The position numbers and the translations under genes are program-made. A model generated the notes under the pieces. That model was given only the letters and a program-made list of their open reading frames with translations, searched no databases and had not been told where the DNA came from. A stretch of 64,000 bases of DNA from Bacteroidaceae bacterium (GTDB taxonomy: Bacteria > Bacteroidota > Bacteroidia > Bacteroidales > Bacteroidaceae), in NCBI GenBank assembly GCA_017555585.1, contig JAFZGA010000014.1, positions 1 through 64,000 on the forward strand, read 5' to 3'. Every line of letters begins with the position of its first letter. Within the stretch, counting starts at the first letter, position 1. Shown piece by piece: positions 27,228 through 34,990 of this stretch.

Positions 27228-28076
27228 ATGAATATACTTACATTCGACGTAGAAGAGTGGTTTCACCTGCTCGATTTCGATGCTACACGCACCGAGGACA
27301 AGTGGGATTCATATGAGGTGCGCATACATGAGAACATGGAACGCGTATTCAACATCCTTGACGAGACTAATACAAAAGCTACATTCTTTATCATTGGCTG
27401 GATTGCGAAGAGACACCCCGAGGTTGTGAAAAAAATAGCTGAGAAGTATGAGATTGGAAGCCACACCATGACACACCAGCTCGTATGGCAGCAGAGACCC
27501 GAGGTATTCAAGCAGGATGTCGATGCATCAATAAAGTTGTTACAGGACATTACTGGCAGGCCTGTAAAATACTTCCGTGCACCAGGATACTCAATCCGTG
27601 AGAGTGAAGCATACGCATTCGATACACTTGCCGAACTGGGCATAGAAATCGATTGTTCTGTATTCCCTGCCGCTCATGCACACGGCGGAATGCCACAATT
27701 CCCCGCCGCTGCACCAAGTATAATAGAACATAACGGTATAAAGATGAAAGAGTTGCCTATCAGCTTTGCAAAAGTTGGTGGTAAGAATATCATTTTCTCC
27801 GGTGGTGGCTATTTCCGTCTGTTCCCATACAGCCTCATCAAGAAGCTGACAATGAAAAATGCTACATACAACATGGCATATATCCACCCACGTGACCTTG
27901 ACGGTGGACAGCCAGTGTTGGAGGGCCTTCCTATGGCAAGACGCTTCAAGTCATACGTGGGTACTAGAGGAGCTGAAGCTAAGTTACGTAAATACCTCAC
28001 GGACTTCAAGTTTACTGATATTGCTACAGCAAATGAGCAAATAGATTGGGAGAATGTACAGACAATAAAGATATAA
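27228..28076 (+). CDS. polysaccharide deacetylase (NodB-like, DUF3473 type)
   Basis: A carbohydrate esterase-4 type enzyme. Motif 1 is LTFDVEEWFH at the very N terminus, motif 2 is GSHTMTHQ (metal-binding H-x3-H), and motif 3 is FRAPGYSIRE. The following ~110 residues match the C-terminal extension seen in capsule-associated members (FSGGGYFRLFPYSLI). No signal peptide is present, so it acts in the cytoplasm, probably on a lipid-linked N-acetyl sugar. The ATG lies 2 bases after the previous stop. Confidence 0.9.
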   Translation: MNILTFDVEEWFHLLDFDATRTEDKWDSYEVRIHENMERVFNILDETNTKATFFIIGWIAKRHPEVVKKIAEKYEIGSHTMTHQLVWQQRPEVFKQDVDASIKLLQDITGRPVKYFRAPGYSIRESEAYAFDTLAELGIEIDCSVFPAAHAHGGMPQFPAAAPSIIEHNGIKMKELPISFAKVGGKNIIFSGGGYFRLFPYSLIKKLTMKNATYNMAYIHPRDLDGGQPVLEGLPMARRFKSYVGTRGAEAKLRKYLTDFKFTDIATANEQIDWENVQTIKI

Positions 28077-28110
28077 TTGAAAGACTGTAAAACATACGGC
28101 AATTAGAATC

Positions 28111-28857
28111 ATGGAGTACCACTTTGACATAAGATATGAGTTTGATATACCTACAATTCACAAACGTATTGAGGAGCAGGTGAACAGCGGTTCGCCTGCA
28201 TATATCTGTGCTCCTGATGGCAATGTGATAAACATGGTGTACCATTCCATGGATTACAGGAATGTGGTAGACGGCAGTATGTTTTCAATTTGTGACAGCA
28301 GTTGGGCTCCGATATTCATTAAATGGATACACGGTGTAAAGTACAGGCAATATTGCGGAAGCGACATTTTCTTTGACATCATTGGCAAAAGAAAATACAG
28401 AATGTTCTTCTTGGGAACAAACCGTAGGATTCTTGATGCATTACAGGCTAACCTTGCAAACGACTATCCTGAGGTGAATGAGATGACATTCATGGAACTG
28501 CCTTACTGTAATGTCGATGAATTCAACTACAGAGAGATTGCTGAAACTGTCAACAAAGACAATGCCGACATTGTTTGGGTGGCTCTTGGCGCACCAAAAC
28601 AGGAGATTTTCATGAGTAGATTGAAGCCTCATCTCCACAAGGGCGTTATAATTGCTGTTGGAGCCGTTTTCGGGTTCTACAGTAAGTTGCCCGATGCTCC
28701 TGCCCGCAGTCCGCGTTGGTTGCAAAAATGCCACCTTGAATTTGTTCACAGATTGTTCACGGAACCAAAGAAACAGTTCAAACGTTGCTGGAGCATTATT
28801 GTAACGTTGCCTAAAATTCTATACAACGAATACAAAGCAAAGAAAGATGCAAAATAA
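28111..28857 (+). CDS. WecG/TagA/CpsF family glycosyltransferase
   Basis: A 248-residue GT26-family member. It shows the ordered motifs CAPDGNVINMVYHS, SICDSSWAP, FFLGTNRRILDAL, DIVWVALGAPKQEIF and GAVFGFYSKLPDAPARSPRW. WecG transfers ManNAcA and TagA transfers ManNAc to a polyprenyl-linked GlcNAc, so together with WecB and WecC this strongly suggests a ManNAc(A)-containing repeat unit. It is the last gene of the plus-strand cluster and is followed by hairpins. Confidence 0.9.
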   Translation: MEYHFDIRYEFDIPTIHKRIEEQVNSGSPAYICAPDGNVINMVYHSMDYRNVVDGSMFSICDSSWAPIFIKWIHGVKYRQYCGSDIFFDIIGKRKYRMFFLGTNRRILDALQANLANDYPEVNEMTFMELPYCNVDEFNYREIAETVNKDNADIVWVALGAPKQEIFMSRLKPHLHKGVIIAVGAVFGFYSKLPDAPARSPRWLQKCHLEFVHRLFTEPKKQFKRCWSIIVTLPKILYNEYKAKKDAK

Positions 28858-28903
28858 GTATGCATAGAGCAATACTCATAAAGTTGTCCTGATATTATCT
28901 AAA

Positions 28904-28970
28904 GCGTGCCCCGTTATCGCAACGGGGCACGCTCTCTTCCCCTTGCAGGGGTTCTGCTTTTTTTTGAAAA
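28904..28970 (+). terminator. terminator of the polysaccharide cluster
   Basis: A 12-bp perfect stem GCGTGCCCCGTT/AACGGGGCACGC with a 5-base loop, then a small CCCC/GGGG hairpin and a run of eight T. Confidence 0.75.
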
Positions 28971-29016
28971 TTGTATAATGTAAAGATGTTACATAGTTTT
29001 TACGTTTGCAAATGTC

Positions 29017-29034
29017 TTAGCCATTTTTTGCTAA
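29017..29034. repeat. TTAGCCA stem-loop motif, copy 3
   Basis: TTAGCCA and TTGCTAA around a 4-base T loop, resembling the stem-loops at 8752 and 12244. It lies just outside the other end of the polysaccharide locus. Confidence 0.4.
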
Positions 29035-29198
29035 TAGAAAATAAAAATCAGTTAAAGTTAAGATATTTGCGAATGATTCTTTTTCAGTGGTTGAAGAACG
29101 GAGCGATTTGCGAAGGGACGAACTTGAATACTCGCATGATGGAATAGAATGTGTTTGAGTTTTTGAGCTTTATTTAATAGACTTTATGCTTTAAAATA

Positions 29199-29229
29199 TT
29201 TGAGAAGACTAAGAATTAGGCTATCTTTG
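29199..29229 (+). promoter_or_regulatory. promoter of the DUF3990 module
   Basis: TTTG at 29199-29202, a 19-base spacer and TATCTTTG at 29222-29229, a full match to the Bacteroides consensus, 27 bases before the first start codon. Confidence 0.8.
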
Positions 29230-29255
29230 CGACATAGTGGTTTGTTTTTAGCATT

Positions 29256-29477
29256 ATGAGATACAATATTCGCGATATAATAGAGTATATAATTGCATTG
29301 GTTAACGAGTTTGCCAAACGATTTGGCTTGACTGAAATACAAGCCTATAGATATATTCGTATGCATAAAGGTGTTGCTTTCTTGGAGCAACACTACGGAA
29401 TCATCCATACACTTGATTTAAGCGAAGCTGTGGATAGTGTAGCACTCTATTGTCGTAGAAATGGAGGTAAATTATGA
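29256..29477 (+). CDS. DUF3791-type small protein
   Basis: A 73-residue, mostly helical protein resembling DUF3791 (a segment AKRFGLTEIQAYRYIRMHKGV followed by LEQHYGIIHTLDLSEAVDSV). DUF3791 genes commonly precede DUF3990 genes. It has its own consensus promoter, and its stop overlaps the next start (ATGA). In this arrangement it is a candidate antitoxin or partner, which is inference. Confidence 0.75.
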   Translation: MRYNIRDIIEYIIALVNEFAKRFGLTEIQAYRYIRMHKGVAFLEQHYGIIHTLDLSEAVDSVALYCRRNGGKL

Positions 29478-29941
29478 TTTTGTATCACGGTTCAAATATG
29501 ATAGTCGACAAGATAGACCTTGAAAAGTCTAAACCGAATAAGGATTTTGGCAAGGGGTTCTATTTATCGGAGGAGGAAACACAGGCAATGGAAATGGCTA
29601 ACTTCAAATCGACCTTGCTGGGTGGTGAAGCAACTATTACAAAATTTGAATTTGATATTACTGTAATGCAAAACACCGACCTTCGAATAAAGATATTTAA
29701 GGAATACTCAACAGAATGGGCAGATTTTGTATTTGCGAATAGAGAAGGCGGTGAATGCGAACATTACGATATTGTATATGGTCCCATTGCTAACGATAAA
29801 GTTGGTTTGCAAATTCGTAAACTCAAGGATGGCTCAATTGATAGAGCTGAATTTCTAAACAGGCTAAAGTATATGAAAGGTATCACATACCAATATTATT
29901 TTGGAACAGAAAAGTCTATACGATACTTAAGAAAGATATGA
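29474..29941 (+). CDS. DUF3990 protein, ADP-ribosyltransferase-fold
   Basis: A 155-residue protein with the DUF3990 landmarks: LYHGSNMIVDKIDL at the N terminus, DFGKGFYLSEEETQAMEMA, WADFVFANREG and YDIVYGPIANDKVG. DUF3990 belongs to the ADP-ribosyl superfamily; His4 of YHGS and Tyr of GFYLS would correspond to the NAD-binding H and Y. Genes of this type sit in toxin-antitoxin-like modules. Here it is overlapped by four bases on both sides by small genes. Activity as a toxin is an inference. Confidence 0.8.
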   Translation: MILYHGSNMIVDKIDLEKSKPNKDFGKGFYLSEEETQAMEMANFKSTLLGGEATITKFEFDITVMQNTDLRIKIFKEYSTEWADFVFANREGGECEHYDIVYGPIANDKVGLQIRKLKDGSIDRAEFLNRLKYMKGITYQYYFGTEKSIRYLRKI

Positions 29942-30162
29942 TAGATACCGATTTTAATTATATGAAAGAAGCTTTGGCTACAGACCTTGCCGAACTTCTT
30001 GCGAAGGATTTCGACATGACCATTACCGAAGCCCTTGATGCTTTATATAGTTCAGAGACTTATACAAAATTGTGTAATCCCAATACCGGATTGTACTTCC
30101 AAAGCACATTGTATGTATATTCATTCTTAAAGAATGAGTTACTTACAGCAAAAATTGAATAA
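29938..30162 (+). CDS. small partner protein of the DUF3990 module
   Basis: A 74-residue acidic helical protein (YMKEALATDLAELLAKDFD, TITEALDALYSSETYTKL). I do not assign it firmly; it resembles small proteins found after DUF3990 genes. Translational coupling (ATGA overlap) and a terminator right after it show that it belongs to the module. It is a possible second antitoxin. Confidence 0.65.
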   Translation: MIDTDFNYMKEALATDLAELLAKDFDMTITEALDALYSSETYTKLCNPNTGLYFQSTLYVYSFLKNELLTAKIE

Positions 30163-30177
30163 ATCGGATTAATTAAT

Positions 30178-30214
30178 AAAATGAGTGCCATGTTGTTAAC
30201 GTGGCACTCATTTT
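30178..30214. terminator. terminator of the DUF3990 module (bidirectional)
   Basis: Stem AAAATGAGTGCCA/TGGCACTCATTTT with an 11-base loop, A-rich before and T-rich after, so it can also stop the minus-strand small gene. Confidence 0.85.
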
Positions 30215-30230
30215 GCCCTTTAAGGGTTTA

Positions 30231-30431
30231 TCATCCCATATTTGCCATATCGTTGTTTTGTTCATTTTTGTACTCTTCCCAATCTTCTATCTCTTGCGGG
30301 GTCGCAACACGGTAGTGCTCACTTGTGGCACTTACGCCTTTGCCTTCGCGGAAAAAGACTCTTTCTTCAATGGGCAAATTCTCAATGTTTTGGGTGTAAT
30401 AGACACCCTCTTGTTTTTCTAATTTGTTCAT
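30231..30431 (-). CDS. small acidic protein, MNKLEKQEG family, copy A
   Basis: A 66-residue protein that I do not recognise. It is nearly identical to copy B (30819-31013) from the start through GVSATSE, then diverges into an acidic, helical tail (ATPQEIEDWEEYKNEQ). The conserved start is MNKLEKQEGVYYTQNIENLP. It lies on the same strand as, and downstream of, the tail-fibre-like gene. Copies A and B with two decayed remnants between them show a locally amplified family. Confidence 0.65.
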   Translation of the reverse strand: MNKLEKQEGVYYTQNIENLPIEERVFFREGKGVSATSEHYRVATPQEIEDWEEYKNEQNNDMANMG

Positions 30432-30472
30432 GGTTTTTTCATTATAAAATTTATTTATTGACAACACCAATT

Positions 30473-30542
30473 TTATCGCACCCCACAGGGCACAACATTC
30501 TGCTGTACAGCCTGTGATTTTATGCTATTGGTATTGTCGAAA
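30473..30542 (-). pseudogene. decayed remnant of the small MNKLEKQEG family (2)
   Basis: The minus-strand frame reads DNTNSIKSQAV and ends at a stop at 30473-30475. It aligns with the DKANSI end of the remnant at 30653-30736. Nearby CACCCCAC-GGGGC-type sequences occur in both. Only the tail of a gene remains. Confidence 0.35.
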
Positions 30543-30652
30543 CCTTCGGCTTTGACAATGCCAACTAAACGCACCCCACGGGGCAAAACAGCTCTCCCTC
30601 TGTTTATAGAGGGAGTCCCCGAAGGGGGAGGGAGTATTTGTGCTACCCGTGA

Positions 30653-30736
30653 CTATATGCTGTTGGCTTTGTCGAGTTTGTCTTGCAGTTCCTGCCAAGC
30701 ACAAACTTCATCAGCAGTCGCAACACGGTAGTGTTG
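30653..30736 (-). pseudogene. decayed remnant of the small MNKLEKQEG family (1)
   Basis: The minus-strand frame reads QHYRVATADEVCAWQELQ then DKLDKANSI and a stop. This matches the C-terminal part of copy A (HYRVATPQEIEDWEEYK). The N-terminal two-thirds of the gene is missing. Confidence 0.6.
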
Positions 30737-30818
30737 ACAACACTTGCTATCCGCAACCCGCACGGCCTGACCTTACCACGCTACGTGCGACCATTTGCTG
30801 CAAGTGTTGTCGATATTA

Positions 30819-31013
30819 TCATATAAGTTCTACACTATCTTGCTGTTTTTTGTACTCAACCCAATCATTCAACTCCGCAGTTGTTGCTCGGCGATAATAT
30901 TCACTTGTGGCACTTACACCTTTTCCCTCACGGAAAAAGACTCTTTCTTCAATGGGTAAATTCTCAATGTTTTGGGTGTAATAGACACCTTCTTGTTTTT
31001 CTAATTTGTTCAT
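30819..31013 (-). CDS. small acidic protein, MNKLEKQEG family, copy B
   Basis: A 64-residue protein of unknown function whose first ~38 residues match copy A; the tail differs (RRATTAELNDWVEYKKQQ). It begins 82 bases downstream of the tail-fibre-like gene on the same strand, so the two may be expressed together. The conserved N-terminal half includes YYTQNIENLPIEERVFFREG. Small size and position are compatible with a chaperone or accessory protein of the fibre, which is speculation. Confidence 0.65.
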   Translation of the reverse strand: MNKLEKQEGVYYTQNIENLPIEERVFFREGKGVSATSEYYRRATTAELNDWVEYKKQQDSVELI

Positions 31014-31094
31014 GGTACAAAAATATTTTCTGTTATCTTAAATGCAAATGGTTTTTCTTTAAGCCCTCTCTATGGGAGAGGGTTGGGTGAGGCC

Positions 31095-33374
31095 TTATGC
31101 ACTTACAAGACTCACAAGCGGTTGTGCTTCAAGGGCGGCAACAATATCTGCATCATCGGCAAGGCGTGCGTATGCATCGGGGTGCAGGGTTATGCTTATT
31201 GCAGATTTCGCCTCAGAATTGTTTGTTGTGTGTAAAATGCTCTCTTTTGATATATGAGGACTATCGGCAAACGACAATGAAGTACGCAATTTACGTATTT
31301 TACATAACACTAACTTTTTGCAGTTTATAAATGTTGCATTACAAAAATCATTTTTTTCGGAAGTAACAATAATCTCTGGAATAATATATTTGAGATATGA
31401 ACAGTAATGGAAACTCGCGTTTAATGTTGTAACATATATGTAGCTTATATTTGTATTTTGGAATATCTCTATTGAACTATTTTGGCAGAGGTAATTAAAA
31501 GTGAGAGGTGTACCTTCAGAACCACTCAATGTGGAAACTAAGTTGGTTCTTATGGCTAAATTACGATATTGAGCTGTCGGTTGTACACTTGTTATTCTAC
31601 CTGCGTAGTAAATTTTCATCATCTGTTCCTCTGTGATATCTCCAAGGCCATTAAGGTAGTAAAAACCGGCTTTGTGGGTTACAGTTTCGCCCCATGGTGC
31701 TGTCTTGGTCTTGTCGGCACCGCTGTCGTTATACTCGGCTCCGGCAGCAATGAACAATGAACGCAACGCAAGCTGTTTGCCTTTTTCAATAGCATCAGCT
31801 TCGGCCTGCACAGCACGTTGTGTCTCAGCCTCAAAAGCGCTGTTCAGCAATCCTTCCTGCTCCATAGCTCTGTTCTGTTCTGCTGTAATTGTGGCTGTGT
31901 TGTTATTTATCTGGGCAACTATTTCGCTTGCAAGCTTCTGTGTTGTGACTGCACCATCTTGTATGCACTCTGTGGTGACACTCTCCAAGTCGCGCCAATC
32001 GCTCCAAGTATTCTCCTGCTTGCTGCGTTTGGCAACGGTTGTGGTGCCGTCGGGCAACAGGCTGTACTTCAGCTGGCTAATGCCTCCGCCGGTGAGGTAG
32101 GCGTTGATGGTTATGAGTACAAAGGTCTCGAAGGCGGTGATGGGGTAGCCGTTGTCGTCGGTTCCTGTGGCGTACACGTTGACTCCGCTGTATATGCCGT
32201 TGTCGGTGAGGTGGTCGAAGGTGCGTGTCTGTCCCAAGCCTATGGCACCTACCTCTACATTGCTCTGTAGTTTGTTCCACATGCTCCATGTGCCGTTCTG
32301 CATGGTGCGTGTGTATATGTTGCTGTCGCCACCGCCTATGTTGAGCAGGGTGAGTACCTGTGTGACACAACCACCGGCATTGAGCACTGTGAGGCGGGCG
32401 TTGATGTTGCCTATATTGTATATGGGCATGTTGTCGGCGGTGTTCTCGCGCTTGCCGTCGATATGGTATTCGCCGGCGCAACGGTAGTTGTTGAGGTCTT
32501 TGTCTGCTCCCCATACAATAGTGTCGAGAATTAAGGATTGTACAACTCTTTTCAGCTCGTCGGCGGTGAATTTGCCGTTATCCTTTCTGCGGAAACTGAA
32601 CTGGTAGTCATAGCTGTCGTCAAAGGTGTAGCTCTGTCCGTTGTAGTTGTTGTAACTCAATGCTGTTCCGTCTTTGGCGAACATCTTTATTGCATCAATG
32701 CAGTATTCGTCGGATACCACTATCTCGCCATTGCCGGTGACGGGGGCACTGTAGGCACTGTAGCTGGTACCGGGGTAGGGGTCGCCGTTCTCTTGCAAGC
32801 CACCAATGTATACATGTGGTGTGGTACTGCGCAAGCTGCTCTTGATGTTCTGCTCTACGCTCTGTGCGCGGTTTATCTCGTTGGATATGGCAGTGGTGTT
32901 GGCGGTGACTCTTGCATCGAGGCCCTCATCCATGCTCTTGGCACGGATAATCTCGTTGGCGATGTCGTTCTTGTTCTTCTCGACCTGTTGTACTGTGTTG
33001 TTATCGACGGGGGAATCGCTGTTGCCATTACCTGCAAGCTCCCACTCGCTCCAGCTTTGCTTGCCGTTGTTGTAGTTGCATTTGCGGTTGTACACGGATT
33101 CCTTGCCATTCTTGCTTTCCACGCGTGTTATGGTCTGTACGATGGTGCGGCTGTTTTGCTGCATGCCGTCGTGCACATGCTCCTTGACAACAAACGTCAT
33201 GATGTCGTTGTCGGCAATGCGGAAGGGTAGGCCCAATGTGCCGTCATCGGCAGTCACACGCAATGTGTATACTCCGTCCCAGATAGGTTCGTCGAGGTTG
33301 TTAAGTTGTGGCCACGTCGCGTCTGGCTTTTCGCCTTGTAGGCGACACTCAATTTTCATTTTTTTTGTTTCCAT
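31095..33374 (-). CDS. orphan phage-tail-fibre-like protein
   Basis: A 759-residue protein built like Bacteroides phage tail fibres. Three pyocin-knob-like motifs occur: SWSEWEL (107-113), TWSMWNKL (362-369) and TWSDWRDL (456-463). Coiled-coil heptads lie at about 125-180 and 490-535. A C-terminal tip (about 590-720) is rich in Cys, Tyr and Ile, followed by the conserved-looking end SITLHPDAYARL. No other phage genes are nearby. The DNA coding the tip is clearly more A+T-rich than the rest. I chose the start METKK at 33374; an upstream in-frame start reaches 33443. Confidence 0.75.
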   Translation of the reverse strand: METKKMKIECRLQGEKPDATWPQLNNLDEPIWDGVYTLRVTADDGTLGLPFRIADNDIMTFVVKEHVHDGMQQNSRTIVQTITRVESKNGKESVYNRKCNYNNGKQSWSEWELAGNGNSDSPVDNNTVQQVEKNKNDIANEIIRAKSMDEGLDARVTANTTAISNEINRAQSVEQNIKSSLRSTTPHVYIGGLQENGDPYPGTSYSAYSAPVTGNGEIVVSDEYCIDAIKMFAKDGTALSYNNYNGQSYTFDDSYDYQFSFRRKDNGKFTADELKRVVQSLILDTIVWGADKDLNNYRCAGEYHIDGKRENTADNMPIYNIGNINARLTVLNAGGCVTQVLTLLNIGGGDSNIYTRTMQNGTWSMWNKLQSNVEVGAIGLGQTRTFDHLTDNGIYSGVNVYATGTDDNGYPITAFETFVLITINAYLTGGGISQLKYSLLPDGTTTVAKRSKQENTWSDWRDLESVTTECIQDGAVTTQKLASEIVAQINNNTATITAEQNRAMEQEGLLNSAFEAETQRAVQAEADAIEKGKQLALRSLFIAAGAEYNDSGADKTKTAPWGETVTHKAGFYYLNGLGDITEEQMMKIYYAGRITSVQPTAQYRNLAIRTNLVSTLSGSEGTPLTFNYLCQNSSIEIFQNTNISYIYVTTLNASFHYCSYLKYIIPEIIVTSEKNDFCNATFINCKKLVLCKIRKLRTSLSFADSPHISKESILHTTNNSEAKSAISITLHPDAYARLADDADIVAALEAQPLVSLVSA

Positions 33375-33401
33375 ATAATAGTGTTTAATTGTTGCAAACA
33401 T

Positions 33402-33476
33402 GCGCAGATACCACCTGAATGGAAAAAGAAATAGATATGGCAAATTTTATGAGTAGAAGAATGGTGGTATCTGCGC
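33402..33476. repeat. 14-bp inverted repeat in divergent promoter region
   Basis: GCGCAGATACCACC at 33402-33415 and its exact complement GGTGGTATCTGCGC at 33463-33476, separated by 47 bases. Each arm read outwards contains TATCTGCG, similar to a -7 element. It lies between the tail-fibre-like gene (minus) and the cytidylyltransferase fusion gene (plus). Confidence 0.85.
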
Positions 33477-33499
33477 TTCATACGTCGCAAAGGTAAAAA

Positions 33500-33593
33500 G
33501 GGCATGGGCCGGAAAGGTTGCTATAATGCCAATTCGGCATGAAAAATAGTGTAAAATTTGCCTACCTCGAAAAGATATGGTACTTTCGTGAAA
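33500..33593 (+). repeat. 94-bp promoter block, copy 1
   Basis: From GGGCATGGGCC to TTCGTGAAA, matching 35843-35936 with a single mismatch. It contains the palindrome ATGCCAATTCGGCAT (33526-33540) and the promoter at 33557-33588. Confidence 0.95.
33557..33588 (+). promoter_or_regulatory. promoter of the cytidylyltransferase fusion operon
   Basis: TTTG at 33557-33560, a 20-base spacer and TACTTTCG at 33581-33588. The palindrome ATGCC-AATTC-GGCAT ends 17 bases before the -33 box and may be an operator. Confidence 0.75.
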
Positions 33594-33643
33594 GAGCTGC
33601 TATAAAGAACTTTTTGCCAGGTAATTGAATATGTAAGAATAAT

Positions 33644-34990
33644 ATGAAAAAAGTAATCACATACGGTACATACGACCTACTGCACCAAGGACACATAAAC
33701 CTGTTGCGCCGTGCAAAAGAACTTGGTGACTATCTGATTGTAGGTGTCACCAATGACAACTTTGACCGCGAACGTGGCAAACTGAATGTATGCAACAATG
33801 TTCTTGAACGTGTTGAAGCTGTAAAAGCAACCGGTCTTGCCGATAAAATAATCATAGAAGACTATTTTGGACAGAAGATTGATGACATACAGAAATATAA
33901 TGTGGATATTTTTGCAATAGGAAGTGACTGGGAAGGTAAATTCGACTACTTGAATGAATATTGCAAAGTAGTATATCTGCCTCGTACAGAGGGAATATCA
34001 TCAACCATGCTTCGCGAGGAGAAACAGACCACAATCAAGGTTGGCATTGTTGGATGCGGTAATATTGCCAAGCGTTTTGTCCCTGAAGCGAACTATGTCA
34101 ATGGAGTGGAAATCATTGGAGCATACGACTGCAACATGGCTGTGGCTGATGCTTTTGTAAAGAGCAACAGCCTACGGAAGATGTTCAATTCGTTTGAAGA
34201 GATGCTATCGGAGGTTGACGCTGTATATATCGCAACTCCACACCTTAGCCATTACGCATATAGCAAACAGGCATTGCTTGCAAAAAAGCATGTGCTTTGT
34301 GAGATTCCCCTAGTACTCGAAGAAGAACAGGCACGCGAGCTATACGCCATTGCCGAACAGCAGGGTGTAATACTTATGGAAGCCAACAAAACAGCCCATT
34401 GCCCGGCTTTCAACCACCTGATGGTTATGATAAAGAGCGGAGCTATAGGCGAAGTTGTCGATATAGAAGCTTCACTCTCACGTCTGCTACCCGACAAGAC
34501 ACGCCGTGAGTTTGACCCGGCACAGGCTGGTGGTTCAATGTACGAATCGGGTGTATATCCGTTATTGCCGATATTCTGTTTGTTGGGTACTGATTATAAA
34601 AACCTTGACATTTATTCCCGTATGGAGAACGGTGTTGACATATATACAAAAGGTGTGTTACGTTACCCAACGGCTGTATGTTCGTTCAAACTGGGATTGG
34701 GAGTAAAGACCGAGGGTAATCTTGTTATTTCAGGCACAAAGGGTTATGCATACGTTCCCGCCCCTTGGTGGAAGACCGACTATTTTGAATTGCGTTATGA
34801 GGACCAGAATCTTAACAAGAAATTCTTCTACAAATGGGATGGTGAAGGACTACGTTATGAGATACAGGAATGGATGTCGTGCATTGTAAACAAGCGTTTC
34901 AGCACCGCACGTCTTCGCAGAAGAGAGAGCATTGCTATGGCTGGGGTTATGCAACAGTTTACCGAACGTAAAAACTTTATGGAGATATGA
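33644..34990 (+). CDS. cytidylyltransferase / Gfo-Idh-MocA oxidoreductase fusion
   Basis: A 448-residue two-domain protein. Residues 1 to ~128 form a TagD-like cytidylyltransferase (GTYDLLHQGHINLLRRA with the HxGH motif; ISSTMLR near the end). From KVGIVGCGNIAKRFVPEA at about 132 it is a Gfo/Idh/MocA NAD(P)-dependent oxidoreductase. The combination suggests making a CDP-activated polyol or modified sugar: one domain reduces or oxidises, the other activates. The exact substrate cannot be told. It is coupled to the SDR gene by a four-base overlap. Confidence 0.88.
   Translation: MKKVITYGTYDLLHQGHINLLRRAKELGDYLIVGVTNDNFDRERGKLNVCNNVLERVEAVKATGLADKIIIEDYFGQKIDDIQKYNVDIFAIGSDWEGKFDYLNEYCKVVYLPRTEGISSTMLREEKQTTIKVGIVGCGNIAKRFVPEANYVNGVEIIGAYDCNMAVADAFVKSNSLRKMFNSFEEMLSEVDAVYIATPHLSHYAYSKQALLAKKHVLCEIPLVLEEEQARELYAIAEQQGVILMEANKTAHCPAFNHLMVMIKSGAIGEVVDIEASLSRLLPDKTRREFDPAQAGGSMYESGVYPLLPIFCLLGTDYKNLDIYSRMENGVDIYTKGVLRYPTAVCSFKLGLGVKTEGNLVISGTKGYAYVPAPWWKTDYFELRYEDQNLNKKFFYKWDGEGLRYEIQEWMSCIVNKRFSTARLRRRESIAMAGVMQQFTERKNFMEI

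Larger units (their letters stand above)
28858..29255. other. intergenic region at the end of the polysaccharide locus
   Basis: 398 bases without a gene. It holds GC-rich hairpins acting as terminator (28904-28970), a further TTAGCCA/TTGCTAA stem-loop (29017-29034) related to those around wecB, and the promoter of the DUF3990 module (29199-29229). Confidence 0.7.

Noticed and set aside
32538..33230. 230-codon plus-strand frame antisense to the tail-fibre-like gene
   Set aside because: Valine-rich low-complexity translation typical of an antisense shadow; the minus-strand protein has clear motifs.
31095..33374. Diversity-generating retroelement targeting the fibre gene
   Set aside because: No reverse transcriptase or template repeat is visible; the tip's base composition is explained more simply by recombination.
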